Assembly: GCA_036667875.1 (NCBI GenBank)
Contig: JAVWTD010000002.1
Span: 10,920-74,919, forward strand
Origin: CAJGDV01 sp036667875
Lineage (GTDB): Bacteria > Bacillota_I > Bacilli_A > RF39 > UBA660
Direction: 5' to 3'
Length of the DNA: 64,000 nt
Numbering within the stretch: the stretch's first letter is position 1; every line of letters begins with the position of its first letter. This document shows positions 49,327 to 57,061 of the stretch, piece after piece. Under the pieces are notes generated by a model. It was not told where the DNA came from. It made no database searches and saw nothing but the letters and a program-made list of their open reading frames with translations. Both the position numbers and the translations under genes were made by a program.

Positions 49327-50027
49327 TAAAGAAAATATTATTTGTAATTTTTATAATTGTTATTTTGAATTTTACAATAAATGATTCTAGAAAACTATTA
49401 TTTATAGAGTCAACCATAAGAAATACAGCCCTTTCCGTAAACCGTATTTTTACAATAAATAAAAAAGTAAAAATAAACAATGAAAAAGCCTTGAAAAGTG
49501 AAATTAAAGAATTAAAGGAACTATTAAAATTAAACACAATAACAAGCACCTATAAACTCACAAACGCTACCGTTATTGAAAGAAGTATTAAAGATTACTA
49601 TAATATAGTAACAATTGATAAAGGCTCTAAAAATGGTATTAAAAAGGATCAAGCAGTTGTTACAGGAGAAGGGCTTATTGGTAAAACATTAAAAGTAACA
49701 AAAAACACTAGTCAAGTAAAACTTATTACAAGTTCAGACATTTATAATAAAATATCTGTTTTAATAAATGAAAAAACTTTTGGAATATTATCAGGATATG
49801 ATATAAAAACAAATTCATTTCTAGTAGAAGCTGATGAAGTAGTAAAAGAAGGAGACATAGTAACTACTACAGGCTTAGGTAATATTTATCCAAACGGTGT
49901 TAAAATAGGGAAAGTAGTAAGAATATCAAAAGATAATTTTGACCTTTCATATATTGTTAAAATTGATTCATCAGTAGACATTAAAAATTTTCATTATGTA
50001 GCAGTACTTGATAGATATAATGATTAA
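49323..50027 (+). CDS. mreC: Rod shape-determining protein MreC
   Basis: A 234-residue MreC: an N-terminal transmembrane helix, a coiled coil (about residues 45-70: KVKINNEKALKSEIKELKELL) and two beta-barrel subdomains with the family strings VIERSIKDYYNIVTIDKGSKNGIKKDQAVVTGEGLIGK, GDIVTTTGLGNIYPNGVKIGKV. It links the cell-elongation wall synthases to the membrane. Shorter than Bacillus MreC (about 290). mreD overlaps by 8 bases. MreB, the actin-like partner, is not adjacent here and may be absent from this part of the chromosome. Confidence 0.94.
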   Translation: MIKKILFVIFIIVILNFTINDSRKLLFIESTIRNTALSVNRIFTINKKVKINNEKALKSEIKELKELLKLNTITSTYKLTNATVIERSIKDYYNIVTIDKGSKNGIKKDQAVVTGEGLIGKTLKVTKNTSQVKLITSSDIYNKISVLINEKTFGILSGYDIKTNSFLVEADEVVKEGDIVTTTGLGNIYPNGVKIGKVVRISKDNFDLSYIVKIDSSVDIKNFHYVAVLDRYND

Positions 50028-50370
50028 CTTCTTTATAGACTTAGTATGTTCTTCATTTATAGACAGCAAAACAATTCTACTAACCCTAAAAAATGAACAC
50101 CTAAAAGCCTTTTTAATAGGCTTAATATATGATATAATTTTTAGCACATTTCCAGGTCTTAACGCTAGCGTGTTTTTAATAATAAGTTACATGTATAAGT
50201 ATCATTATATACTAAGATTATTAACCTATAAAATACTTACCTATTTAATCTTATTAAGTTACGCTTATATAAGTTTTAATTTAATAGTTCTTTTAAAATC
50301 ATTACTAATTTTTACTATATTTAATTATTTATCATACATTATAATAAAGCGCATAAAATGGTTTAGGTGA
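50020..50370 (+). CDS. mreD: Rod shape-determining protein MreD (short)
   Basis: A 116-residue membrane protein in the MreD position with about four transmembrane helices. It is short compared with about 160-170 residues for MreD. The pattern LIGLIYDIIFSTFPGLNASVFLIISYMYK matches the central conserved region of MreD (a GxxxDxxxxxxxG stretch). Sequence alone would be weak; location between mreC and spoIVFA, with overlaps, makes the call. ATG 50020 is chosen; a TTG 12 bases upstream is possible. Confidence 0.82.
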   Translation: MINFFIDLVCSSFIDSKTILLTLKNEHLKAFLIGLIYDIIFSTFPGLNASVFLIISYMYKYHYILRLLTYKILTYLILLSYAYISFNLIVLLKSLLIFTIFNYLSYIIIKRIKWFR

Positions 50371-50377
50371 TAATTTA

Positions 50378-50938
50378 ATGGATGATATATATACTTATAA
50401 AAGAAAAAAGAAAAAGAAAAATCATACAGATAAAATAATGATTTTAATAATAACTATTTTATCTACTATGATAGTATTAAAACAAAACCCAAAATTAAAA
50501 GACAATATATTTAAAAAGTTTTATGAATCAAACATAAATTTTGCAAGTATTAACGAAGTATATAAAAGTTTTCTAGGAGATGTTATTCCATTAAAAGCAA
50601 CAACAAAAACAGTATTCAATGAAAAACTAGAATACACTAACAAAGAAAAATATCTAGATGGAGTAAAATTAAACGTTAAAGAAAATTATCTTGTCCCAGC
50701 AGCAACCTCTGGATTAGTAGTTTTCATAGGAGAAAAAGAAAACTATGGAAATACCATTATAATTCAACAAGTTGATGGAATTGACTTAATGTATGGAAAC
50801 TTAAATACTATTTCAGTTAAACTATATGACTACATTGAAAAAGGAAAAACAATTGGAGATACCTTAAGCACAAACCTCTATTTAGTATATAAAAAAGAAG
50901 GAAAAATACTTAACTATGAAGAATATATTAAAGGTTAA
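50378..50938 (+). CDS. spoIVFA: Stage IV sporulation protein FA-like (degenerate M23 domain)
   Basis: A 186-residue bitopic protein. It starts with a basic cytoplasmic segment (YKRKKKKKNHTDK), a transmembrane helix (about 22-38) and a C-terminal LytM/M23-like domain (VPAATSGLVVFIGEKENYGNTIIIQQVDG... LMYGNLNTISV... VKLYDYIEKGKTIGD). The zinc-binding histidines of active M23 enzymes are absent, as in SpoIVFA, which tethers and inhibits the protease SpoIVFB at the forespore membrane. It overlaps spoIVFB by 23 bases and is in the Bacillus position. Its length is shorter than that of Bacillus SpoIVFA (264). MinC and MinD, normally before it, are missing. Confidence 0.85.
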   Translation: MDDIYTYKRKKKKKNHTDKIMILIITILSTMIVLKQNPKLKDNIFKKFYESNINFASINEVYKSFLGDVIPLKATTKTVFNEKLEYTNKEKYLDGVKLNVKENYLVPAATSGLVVFIGEKENYGNTIIIQQVDGIDLMYGNLNTISVKLYDYIEKGKTIGDTLSTNLYLVYKKEGKILNYEEYIKG

Positions 50939-51638
50939 TATATTCTTTTATGTTATATTTATAATAACAATCCTTACAGGTAACTTCAAAACCTTCATAA
51001 TAATTACTTTAATTACTATCTTTCATGAATTAGGTCATATAATAACTGGAATTATTTGTGGTTTTAAAATAGAAAAAATAGTAATCGTTCCATTTGGTTT
51101 AATGACAGTTTTTAACAAAAAAATAAATGAATCATTTATTAAAGATTTTCTTCTAACCATAATGGGACCTGTTTTTCAAATCTTTTTATTTCTTTTTATT
51201 AATGATTCATATATAAATAGAATTAATCTAATTATATTACTTTTTAACCTTCTACCTATTATCCCATTAGACGGTTCAAAATTAATCAACATGATTCTTG
51301 AACTTATCTTTTCTTATAAAACTTCTTACTTAATAAGTTTCTATATATCTATTATAACAATTGTCTTACTTCTAAAACCTACTTTAACTATCATATTAAT
51401 TACAATAATATATTTTTGGAAAAATATAGAATATATTAAAAACATAAAATTCTATTTAAATAAGTTTTTATTTGAAAGATACTTATATGGAATAAAATAT
51501 ACTAAAAAGCATGCTATAAAGACTCTAAAAGTCACAAAAATTAAAAAATTTGTTAAAAATATATTTATTACTAATAAAAGAATTATAAATGAAGAAGAAA
51601 TTATTGCTTTAATGTTTGACAAATCAAGGCTTTTATGA
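50916..51638 (+). CDS. spoIVFB: Stage IV sporulation protein FB-like site-2 protease
   Basis: A 240-residue M50 metalloprotease. The zinc motif HELGH is at 37-41 in the second transmembrane helix, and PLDGSK near residue 128 supplies the second part of the active site (usually NxxPxxxLDG). Six helices are visible. In Bacillus SpoIVFB cuts pro-sigma-K, releasing the late mother-cell sigma factor. The family has a cytoplasmic CBS domain at its C-terminus; here the end (from about 165) is a shorter basic region without an obvious CBS fold. Presence with spoIVFA strongly suggests a sporulation pathway. rplU follows as in Bacillus, with a promoter inside this gene's end. Confidence 0.88.
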   Translation: MKNILKVNIFFYVIFIITILTGNFKTFIIITLITIFHELGHIITGIICGFKIEKIVIVPFGLMTVFNKKINESFIKDFLLTIMGPVFQIFLFLFINDSYINRINLIILLFNLLPIIPLDGSKLINMILELIFSYKTSYLISFYISIITIVLLLKPTLTIILITIIYFWKNIEYIKNIKFYLNKFLFERYLYGIKYTKKHAIKTLKVTKIKKFVKNIFITNKRIINEEEIIALMFDKSRLL

Positions 51639-51644
51639 TAAAAT
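51616..51644 (+). promoter_or_regulatory. rplU promoter, TTGACA-N17-TAAAAT
   Basis: A perfect -35 (51616-51621) is separated by 17 nt from TAAAAT (51639-51644), with an extended TG at 51636-51637. The -35 lies within the spoIVFB coding end. One of the strongest promoters in the window. Confidence 0.85.
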
Positions 51645-51650
51645 CTTTAA

Positions 51651-51741
51651 TTGTGTAGAGCCTTTTACTCTACAACCGCACTGAAGAGGTTAAAAAACGA
51701 ATACGTACCTTAAAGGCGAGTCTGAGAGAATGTTAGGAGGA
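51651..51741 (+). promoter_or_regulatory. L21 ribosomal protein leader RNA
   Basis: This matches the Gram-positive L21 leader found ahead of rplU. It has a 7-bp hairpin TGTAGAG/CTCTACA (51654-51660 and 51668-51674) followed by ACCGCACTGAAGAGGTT, ACCTTAAAGGCGAGTCTGAGAG and a Shine-Dalgarno TTAGGAGG. The consensus pieces ACCGCACTG, ACCTTAAAGGCGAGTCTGAGAGAAT are as I know them from Bacillus. The leader is believed to mediate L21 or L27 feedback. Confidence 0.88.
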
Positions 51742-51745
51742 TAAT

Positions 51746-52042
51746 ATGAAAGCTATAATCGAAACAGGAGGAAAACAAGTTTTAGTTGAAAAAGGTTCAG
51801 TAATCTATGTTGAAAAACTAGACGCTGAAGCAGGAGCTGAAGTTGTTTTTGACAAAGTTTTAATGGCAGATGGTGTCGTAGGACGTCCATATGTTAGTGG
51901 TGCTAAAGTAGTTGGAACAGTTGTTAAACATGGTAAAAACAAAAAAATAAAAGTTTACAAATACAACCCAAAGAAAAAGTATCGTAAAACCCAAGGTCAT
52001 CGTCAACCATATACAAAAGTAGAAATTACTACAGTAAAATAA
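51746..52042 (+). CDS. rplU: 50S ribosomal protein L21
   Basis: A 98-residue L21. It begins MKAIIETGGKQVLVEKGSVIYVEKL and contains the family signature near its end, HGKNKKIKVYKYNPKKKYRKTQGHRQPYTKVEI. It binds 23S rRNA near helix 46. The L21 leader RNA and strong promoter upstream point to feedback control. prp starts on its last stop base (TAATG), and rpmA follows, the standard Bacilli L21-Prp-L27 operon. Confidence 0.97.
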   Translation: MKAIIETGGKQVLVEKGSVIYVEKLDAEAGAEVVFDKVLMADGVVGRPYVSGAKVVGTVVKHGKNKKIKVYKYNPKKKYRKTQGHRQPYTKVEITTVK

Positions 52043-52344
52043 TGATAACTATTAATGTTAAAAAAACTAACGATAAAGTAGAACAAATAATAATCAAAGG
52101 TCATGCAGGTTATGACGTGTATGGAAAAGATATTGTTTGTGCTTCTGTATCTAGTATAGTAATAACAAGTGTTAACGCAATACTAAAATTAAATAGTAAA
52201 GCAATAACTTATCATAATGATGATGTACTTGAAATACTAGTAAATGCGCAAGATAGCGTAACGGATATTTTACTTAATAATATGATAGATTTATTAATAG
52301 AATTAAGTGAAACTTATAAAAAAAATATAAAAATTAATATTTAG
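52042..52344 (+). CDS. prp: Ribosomal-processing cysteine protease Prp
   Basis: A 100-residue Prp (YsxB). The catalytic dyad is H21 and C33 in GHAGYDVYGKDIVCASVSSI. The protease removes a short N-terminal peptide from ribosomal protein L27, which is needed for ribosome assembly. The downstream L27 has the matching extension (NIQLF|AHKKG), so enzyme and substrate are encoded side by side. It overlaps rplU by one base and lies 15 bases before rpmA. Length and motif match Staphylococcus Prp closely. Confidence 0.95.
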   Translation: MITINVKKTNDKVEQIIIKGHAGYDVYGKDIVCASVSSIVITSVNAILKLNSKAITYHNDDVLEILVNAQDSVTDILLNNMIDLLIELSETYKKNIKINI

Positions 52345-52359
52345 GGAGGTGACACTAAA

Positions 52360-52659
52360 ATGATGAATTTAATGAAGTTAAATATTCAATTATTCGCTCA
52401 TAAAAAAGGACAAGGATCAACAAAAAATGGTCGTGACTCTGAATCAAAAAGATTAGGAGCTAAAGCAGCTGACGGAGAATTCGTTACAGGTGGATCAATT
52501 TTATATCGTCAACGTGGAACTAAAATTTACCCAGGTGTTAATGTAGGGATTGGATCAGATGATACAGTTTATGCAAAAATACCAGGATTCGTAAAATTTG
52601 AACGTGTTGGTAGAGATAAAAAGCAAGTTAGCGTTTATCCAGAAAAAACTAATAATTAA
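52360..52659 (+). CDS. rpmA: 50S ribosomal protein L27 with cleavable N-terminal peptide
   Basis: A 99-residue L27. The N-terminal extension MMNLMKLNIQLF precedes the mature start AHKKGQGSTKNGRDSESKRLG, which includes the flexible tail reaching the peptidyl-transferase centre. The extension is cut by Prp, whose gene is immediately upstream; the motif (IQLF rather than LQFF) differs mildly from the Staphylococcus site. Other family segments are GNRILYRQRGTKI-like GSILYRQRGTKIYPG and the ending GFVKFERVGRDKKQVSVYPE. The Shine-Dalgarno GGGAGGTGA is strong. Obg, usually downstream of L27 in Bacilli, follows after three genes. Confidence 0.96.
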   Translation: MMNLMKLNIQLFAHKKGQGSTKNGRDSESKRLGAKAADGEFVTGGSILYRQRGTKIYPGVNVGIGSDDTVYAKIPGFVKFERVGRDKKQVSVYPEKTNN

Positions 52660-52684
52660 TACAACTTATAGTTGTATTTTTTTT
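52657..52684 (+). terminator. rplU-prp-rpmA operon terminator
   Basis: AATACAACT and AGTTGTATT form the stem, followed by T residues. Confidence 0.85.
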
Positions 52685-52748
52685 GATAAAAAGTTATAAT
52701 GTTGAATAGATAAGTATGACACTTATAAATTAGAATGGGGGGACATAA

Positions 52749-53264
52749 ATGAATTTAATAGCATTATGTTTAAAAGTATTCTTTTCAAGAATATTAGATG
52801 TTTCTCTAGGTACAGTTAGATTCATAGTAACTATCAAAGGAAGAGCACGCTTAGCAGCAATGATCGGCTTCATGGAAGTTTCAATATGGTTTCTAGTCGT
52901 AAGAGAAGCTTTAAACACATCAGAAAAAAGTTTATGGATAGCATTTGCTTATGCTGGAGGATATGCAGTAGGAACATTAGTAGGAAGTTTCTTATCAGAC
53001 AAATTTGTCAGTGGTAATTTAACTCTTCAAATTATACTGAATAATGACGATGATGAAATAGTTAATTCAATAAGAAAAGCAGGTTATGCAGTAAGTGTAA
53101 TTGACGTTAAAGGACAAGAAGAAGACCAACCAAAATACATGCTATTTATGGAAATAAACAAAAAAAGGTTAAAACACCTTAAAATGTTAATAAAAGATCT
53201 AGATGACTCAGCTTTTATTGTCGTTAATGAAACTAAAATGGTTCAAAATGGTTACTTTAAATAA
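52749..53264 (+). CDS. UPF0316 (YebE-like) membrane protein
   Basis: A 171-residue protein of the UPF0316 family: three transmembrane helices (LKVFFSRILDVSLGTVRFIVTIKGR, then AAMIGFMEVSIWFLVVREAL, and AYAGGYAVGTLVGSFL), followed by a cytoplasmic DUF2179-type ferredoxin-like domain from about residue 88 (IILNNDDDEIVNSIRKAGYAVSVIDVKG... MLFMEINKKRLKHLKMLIKDLDDSAFIVVNETK). No biological role has been established; DUF2179 domains in related proteins bind small ligands. It has its own Shine-Dalgarno (GGGGGG). Confidence 0.9.
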   Translation: MNLIALCLKVFFSRILDVSLGTVRFIVTIKGRARLAAMIGFMEVSIWFLVVREALNTSEKSLWIAFAYAGGYAVGTLVGSFLSDKFVSGNLTLQIILNNDDDEIVNSIRKAGYAVSVIDVKGQEEDQPKYMLFMEINKKRLKHLKMLIKDLDDSAFIVVNETKMVQNGYFK

Positions 53265-53301
53265 TTAATTGCAACAAACATTTTTTAATTAGGAGGATAT
53301 C

Positions 53302-53772
53302 ATGGAAAATTATAAAAATTTTTTAGTCACTGAAGAAGGATTATTATTTAATAAAGAATACCTAAATTATTTAAAAACTTATAAACCTGATTATGAATTA
53401 TTAAAAAAATTAGAAAAAAAACAAATTAATAAAAGAGAATATAACTATCTTGAACAAACTAAAATGAGAAAAGCACTAAAAAGTTCAAAATATGAAACAA
53501 AACTTGTAAAATGGAACGATTTAGAAAGTTGGAAAATAACAGGAAGAACCGACAAATTTAAATTACACCTTAAAATTAAAAAATACAACCATGAAATTGA
53601 ACCAACTTTAATTGATGATTATAATGTAATTAATTATTTAGAAAAGAATTGTTACAATATTGGACATGTAGTTCGTGGTAAAGAATTTATTATTGCTAAA
53701 TACTATTTATACTTTATTTATTTTATTATTTCAGTCATTTTAGTATATATTTTTATTGGATTTTTAAAGTAA
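53302..53772 (+). CDS. Tail-anchored protein of unknown function
   Basis: A 156-residue protein with a soluble, very lysine-rich N-terminal part and a single C-terminal transmembrane helix (about 130-154: YFIYFIISVILVYIFIGFLK). The soluble part has predicted helices at 25-45 and 50-65 and strands around KFKLHLKIKKY. No motif suggests a function. It has an AGGAGG ribosome-binding site and a terminator (TTTTAGA-GAT-TCTAAAA, 53791-53812). A tail anchor is uncommon in bacterial proteins of this size. Confidence 0.62.
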   Translation: MENYKNFLVTEEGLLFNKEYLNYLKTYKPDYELLKKLEKKQINKREYNYLEQTKMRKALKSSKYETKLVKWNDLESWKITGRTDKFKLHLKIKKYNHEIEPTLIDDYNVINYLEKNCYNIGHVVRGKEFIIAKYYLYFIYFIISVILVYIFIGFLK

Positions 53773-53790
53773 ATTACTAACTGTAAAAGT

Positions 53791-53812
53791 TTTTAGAGAT
53801 TCTAAAATTTTT
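53791..53812 (+). terminator. AT-rich terminator
   Basis: TTTTAGA (53791-53797) pairs with TCTAAAA (53801-53807), loop GAT, then T residues. Confidence 0.6.
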
Positions 53813-53915
53813 AATTAGTTTTAGATATTTATGCATTTATTACCATTCTTAAAAAATGAATAGTGATATTTCATTAAATTAATAGTATCTTCTACACAAA
53901 TAGTAACGAAAACAC

Positions 53916-53962
53916 TTGTATAAAGCCTCTCTTTCTAGTATAATATTTTTAGAAAAGAGAGG
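53916..53962 (+). promoter_or_regulatory. obg promoter inside a 12-bp dyad that also covers the Shine-Dalgarno
   Basis: TTGTAT (53916-53921), N17, TATAAT (53939-53944). CCTCTCTTTCTA (53926-53937) is complementary to TAGAAAAGAGAGG (53950-53962, one bulged A), with the -10 in the 12-nt loop and the obg Shine-Dalgarno AGAGAGGTG in the right arm. Transcripts from this promoter lack the left arm; only read-through RNA could hide the Shine-Dalgarno. Confidence 0.65.
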
Positions 53963-53970
53963 TGTTTTTT

Positions 53971-55245
53971 ATGTTCGTTGATGAGGTAACACTTGAACTA
54001 GTAGCTGGTGATGGTGGAAATGGATGTATGGCCTTTAGACGTGAGAAGTACGTTGAAATGGGTGGACCATTCGGTGGTAATGGTGGTAAAGGATCAAACA
54101 TTAAATTTGTAGTTAATGAAGGATTAAACACATTACTTGATTTACGTTACAAGAAAATAATAAAAGGTAATAAAGGAGTTAACGGAGAAGGCAAAGGATG
54201 TCATGGTGCGAATGCAAATGACGTCACTGTTGCCGTTCCATTAGGTACTGTTATTACTGATGTAGAAACAGGTTTAATTATTGCAGATTTAGTCACAAAA
54301 GATGATGAAGTAATAGTTGCTTATGGTGGACGTGGAGGAAGAGGAAATATGGCCTTCGCTACAAAAGCAAACCCTGCTCCTTCATTTGCAGAAAATGGAG
54401 AACCAGGTGAGGTTAGAAAAGTAAAAGTAGAATTAAAACTTTTAGCAGATGTAGGATTAGTTGGAATGCCTTCAGTTGGAAAGTCAACTCTTATATCTAA
54501 AATAAGTGCTTCAAAAGCAAAAATAGCAGCATATCATTTTACAACTCTAAGTCCAAATTTAGGAGTTGTTAAAACTAAAGATAATAGAACATTTGTAGTA
54601 GCAGATATGCCAGGACTTATTGAAGGAGCATCCCTTGGTGGAGGCTTAGGTATTAAATTCTTAAGACACATTGAAAGAACAAGAATATTAGCACACGTTA
54701 TTGATATGTCAGCTTGGGAAGGAAGAGATCCTTACGAAGACTACAAAACAATTAATAATGAATTAGAAAGTTTTAGCAAAAAAATGATGCAAAAACCTCA
54801 AATTATAATTGCTAATAAAATGGATGTTGAAGGTTCAGAAGAAAACCTTAAAAAATTCAAAGAAAAAGTTAAAGATATTGAAATATATCCAGTTAGTGCA
54901 ATGTCAAACGAAGGACTAGATATAGTCTTAATGAAATTAGCAGATATGCTTGACACTATCGAAAAACTTCCATTATACGAAGAAGATGAAGTTGAAAGTC
55001 ATGTACTTTATAAATTTGAAAGAGAACAACCTTTTACAATAACACACGAAGGCAACGAATGGGTTATAAGAGGAAATGAACCTGAAAAACTATTAAAGAT
55101 GACTAGATTTACAACAGATGAAGCAGCAATTAGATTTGCAAATAAATTACGAAAAATGGGAATAGATGAAAAATTAAGAAAACTAGGTGCTAACGAAGGA
55201 GACAACGTTAGAATTTTAGATTTTGAATTTGAATTTAAAGAATAA
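53971..55245 (+). CDS. obg: GTPase Obg
   Basis: A 424-residue Obg GTPase involved in large ribosomal subunit assembly and stress or sporulation signalling. The glycine-rich N-terminal Obg fold (DEVTLELVAGDGGNGCMAFRREKY) is followed by the G domain: G1 GMPSVGKST from about residue 165, G2 AYHFTT, G3 DMPGL, G4 NKMD. The C-terminal OCT domain (about residues 340-424; REQPFTITHEGNEWVIRG) is complete, as in Bacillus. ATG 53971 is used; an in-frame GTG at 53962 is part of the Shine-Dalgarno. In Bacillus Obg is needed for entry into sporulation, consistent with the spore genes here. Confidence 0.96.
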   Translation: MFVDEVTLELVAGDGGNGCMAFRREKYVEMGGPFGGNGGKGSNIKFVVNEGLNTLLDLRYKKIIKGNKGVNGEGKGCHGANANDVTVAVPLGTVITDVETGLIIADLVTKDDEVIVAYGGRGGRGNMAFATKANPAPSFAENGEPGEVRKVKVELKLLADVGLVGMPSVGKSTLISKISASKAKIAAYHFTTLSPNLGVVKTKDNRTFVVADMPGLIEGASLGGGLGIKFLRHIERTRILAHVIDMSAWEGRDPYEDYKTINNELESFSKKMMQKPQIIIANKMDVEGSEENLKKFKEKVKDIEIYPVSAMSNEGLDIVLMKLADMLDTIEKLPLYEEDEVESHVLYKFEREQPFTITHEGNEWVIRGNEPEKLLKMTRFTTDEAAIRFANKLRKMGIDEKLRKLGANEGDNVRILDFEFEFKE

Positions 55246-55248
55246 AAA

Positions 55249-55281
55249 TATAGAGATTCTTAGGAATCCTATTTTTTTTTA
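55249..55281 (+). terminator. obg terminator
   Basis: ATAG(A)GATTC pairs with GAATCCTAT with a TTAG loop and a bulge, followed by nine T. Confidence 0.8.
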
Positions 55282-55372
55282 ATATTTATAGACTTGAAAC
55301 TTATTATTTGATATAATTAAATTAAGTTAATGATGATTTTTTTGACAAAATATTAATAAAGGGAGACTAAAA

Positions 55373-55564
55373 ATGAAAGATATAACAAAAAACATACCAG
55401 AATATTTTATGATGTTTCTTTTAACAAGTGTAGCTGTTTTTGGAATCATTAAAGTGGGTGGAGGTTCTTTAGAAGATGCACTAACTAAATCATCTTGTAA
55501 GATAGTCAACCGAATATACATGAATGGACAAAACACCGGAGATGGATATTGTATAGATAAATAG
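55373..55564 (+). CDS. Small membrane protein of unknown function
   Basis: A 63-residue protein with one transmembrane helix (about 10-28: YFMMFLLTSVAVFGIIKV) and a short cysteine-containing tail (SSCKIVNR and GDGYCIDK). The two cysteines might form a disulfide outside the cell. It is preceded by GGGAG and an extended -10 (TGATATAAT at 55309-55317) and followed by a terminator, so it is a real single-gene unit. No family is known to me. Confidence 0.65.
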   Translation: MKDITKNIPEYFMMFLLTSVAVFGIIKVGGGSLEDALTKSSCKIVNRIYMNGQNTGDGYCIDK

Positions 55565-55584
55565 TTTTTTAACTATTTTTTCAT
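55559..55584 (+). terminator. Terminator of the 63-residue protein gene
   Basis: AATAGTT pairs with AACTATT, followed by six T. The stop TAG overlaps the 5' arm. Confidence 0.8.
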
Positions 55585-55593
55585 GATATATTG

Positions 55594-55622
55594 TTGTTTA
55601 TAATTATAATATTTGATATAAT
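55594..55622 (+). promoter_or_regulatory. murC promoter, TTGTTT-N17-TGATATAAT
   Basis: TTGTTT (55594-55599) is 17 nt from TATAAT (55617-55622), with TG at 55614-55615. The leader of about 80 bases is AT-rich with no clear fold. Confidence 0.55.
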
Positions 55623-55710
55623 TTTATTAGAGTATTAAAGTAATTAATAAAATTGTTTTAGTATTATATTTATAAAAGTTTAAAAGGGATATTTAGAAAG
55701 AAGGATAAAT

Positions 55711-57018
55711 ATGAAATACTATTTAATTGGGATAAAAGGTGCTGGAATGAGTGCTCTTGCACTCATACTTAATGACTTAGGTTATACAGTAGTTGGTTAT
55801 GACGACATGAAAGAACATGCCTTTACCGAAGACAAATTAATTGAAAGAGGAATTAAAATTTATACAGACGATAATAATGAAATTGATGAATCAACAATCA
55901 TTGTTAGAAGTACCGCTATAAAAGAAGACCATAAAGAAATTGTAAAAGCAAATAAATTAGATTTAAAAATATATGAATATAATCAAATGCTTGGAAAACT
56001 TGCAAATATGTTTGATTTAATTACAGTAGCAGGTTGCCATGGAAAAACCACTACAACTTCTTTAATGGCTCATGTACTAGGTAATATCTCTGGCTGTAAC
56101 TATTTAATTGGAGACGGTCATGGACACGCTAGCAAAGACGTTAAAAAGTTTGTAATTGAAGCATGTGAATATTGTCGTCATTTCCTTGTTTACGAACCAG
56201 ATTATGCCATAATAACAAACATTGATTTAGACCATGTTGATTATTTTAAAGATATGCAAGATGTAATAGACGCATATCAAGAATACGCTAACAAAGCAGA
56301 AAAGATGATAATTGCATGTGGTGATGACCCATATACTAGAATGTTAGATGTTAATAAACCACTATTCTTCTACGGGATAGGAGACGATAATGATATCGTT
56401 GCTAAGAATGTTGAATATACAAGTGAAGGAACAAATTTTGATGTTTTCGTTGAAGATAACTACTATGGACATTTCGAACTTCCAATATTTGGAAAACACA
56501 TGGTTTTAAACACATTAGCAGTTATTGGAGTATGTTATTATGAAAGATATGATGCAAGAGAAGTTTGTAAGAATTTAAAAAGTTTTAAAGGCGCAAGCAG
56601 AAGATTCAATGAAGAAAAAATTAATGATACAATTATAATTGATGATTATGCCCATCATCCAGGTGAAGTAAAAGTAACCATAAAAGCCGCTCAACAAAAA
56701 TATCCCAACAAAAAAATAATTGCAGTCTTTCAACCACATACTTTTTCTAGAACTGAAGAATTTACAGAAGATTTAGTAAAAGTTTTAAATAAAGCAGACG
56801 CAAGCTATGTTTTAAATATTTTCCCAGCAAGAGAAAAACAAGAAGATTATCCTAATATAACATCAAAAAATATAATTGATAAATTAGATAATGGACATTT
56901 AATAACTGATGATACATGGGAACAATTAAAACAATATAAAGATGCCGTAGTTATATTTATGAGTCCAAAAGAAATTCATAATATTATGGAAAACTATAAA
57001 GAATACTTAAGAAATTAA
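55711..57018 (+). CDS. murC: UDP-N-acetylmuramate--L-alanine ligase
   Basis: A 435-residue Mur ligase. The Rossmann start (YYLIGIKGAGMSALALIL) binds UDP-MurNAc, the ATP loop is AGCHGKTTTTS (HGKTTT at 110-115), the central domain has DLDHVDYF and IACGDDPYT, and the C-terminal domain has DDYAHHPGEVKVTI and FQPHTFSRTEEF. It adds L-alanine as the first stem residue of peptidoglycan precursors. It is a single-gene unit here, not in a dcw cluster. The stop lies in the 5' half of the terminator at 57002-57026. Confidence 0.96.
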   Translation: MKYYLIGIKGAGMSALALILNDLGYTVVGYDDMKEHAFTEDKLIERGIKIYTDDNNEIDESTIIVRSTAIKEDHKEIVKANKLDLKIYEYNQMLGKLANMFDLITVAGCHGKTTTTSLMAHVLGNISGCNYLIGDGHGHASKDVKKFVIEACEYCRHFLVYEPDYAIITNIDLDHVDYFKDMQDVIDAYQEYANKAEKMIIACGDDPYTRMLDVNKPLFFYGIGDDNDIVAKNVEYTSEGTNFDVFVEDNYYGHFELPIFGKHMVLNTLAVIGVCYYERYDAREVCKNLKSFKGASRRFNEEKINDTIIIDDYAHHPGEVKVTIKAAQQKYPNKKIIAVFQPHTFSRTEEFTEDLVKVLNKADASYVLNIFPAREKQEDYPNITSKNIIDKLDNGHLITDDTWEQLKQYKDAVVIFMSPKEIHNIMENYKEYLRN

Positions 57019-57027
57019 GTATTTTTA
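57002..57027 (+). terminator. murC terminator
   Basis: AATACTTAA (57002-57010) pairs with TTAAGTATT (57015-57023), loop GAAA, T-run after. The next extended -10 starts at 57028. Confidence 0.9.
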
Positions 57028-57036
57028 TGTTATACT
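57028..57036 (+). promoter_or_regulatory. Extended -10 (TGTTATACT) for the prepilin gene
   Basis: TG-T-TATACT immediately follows the murC terminator. AGAGGTAT precedes ATG 57062. Confidence 0.6.
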
Positions 57037-57061
57037 ATATATATAGTAAAAGAGGTATAAA

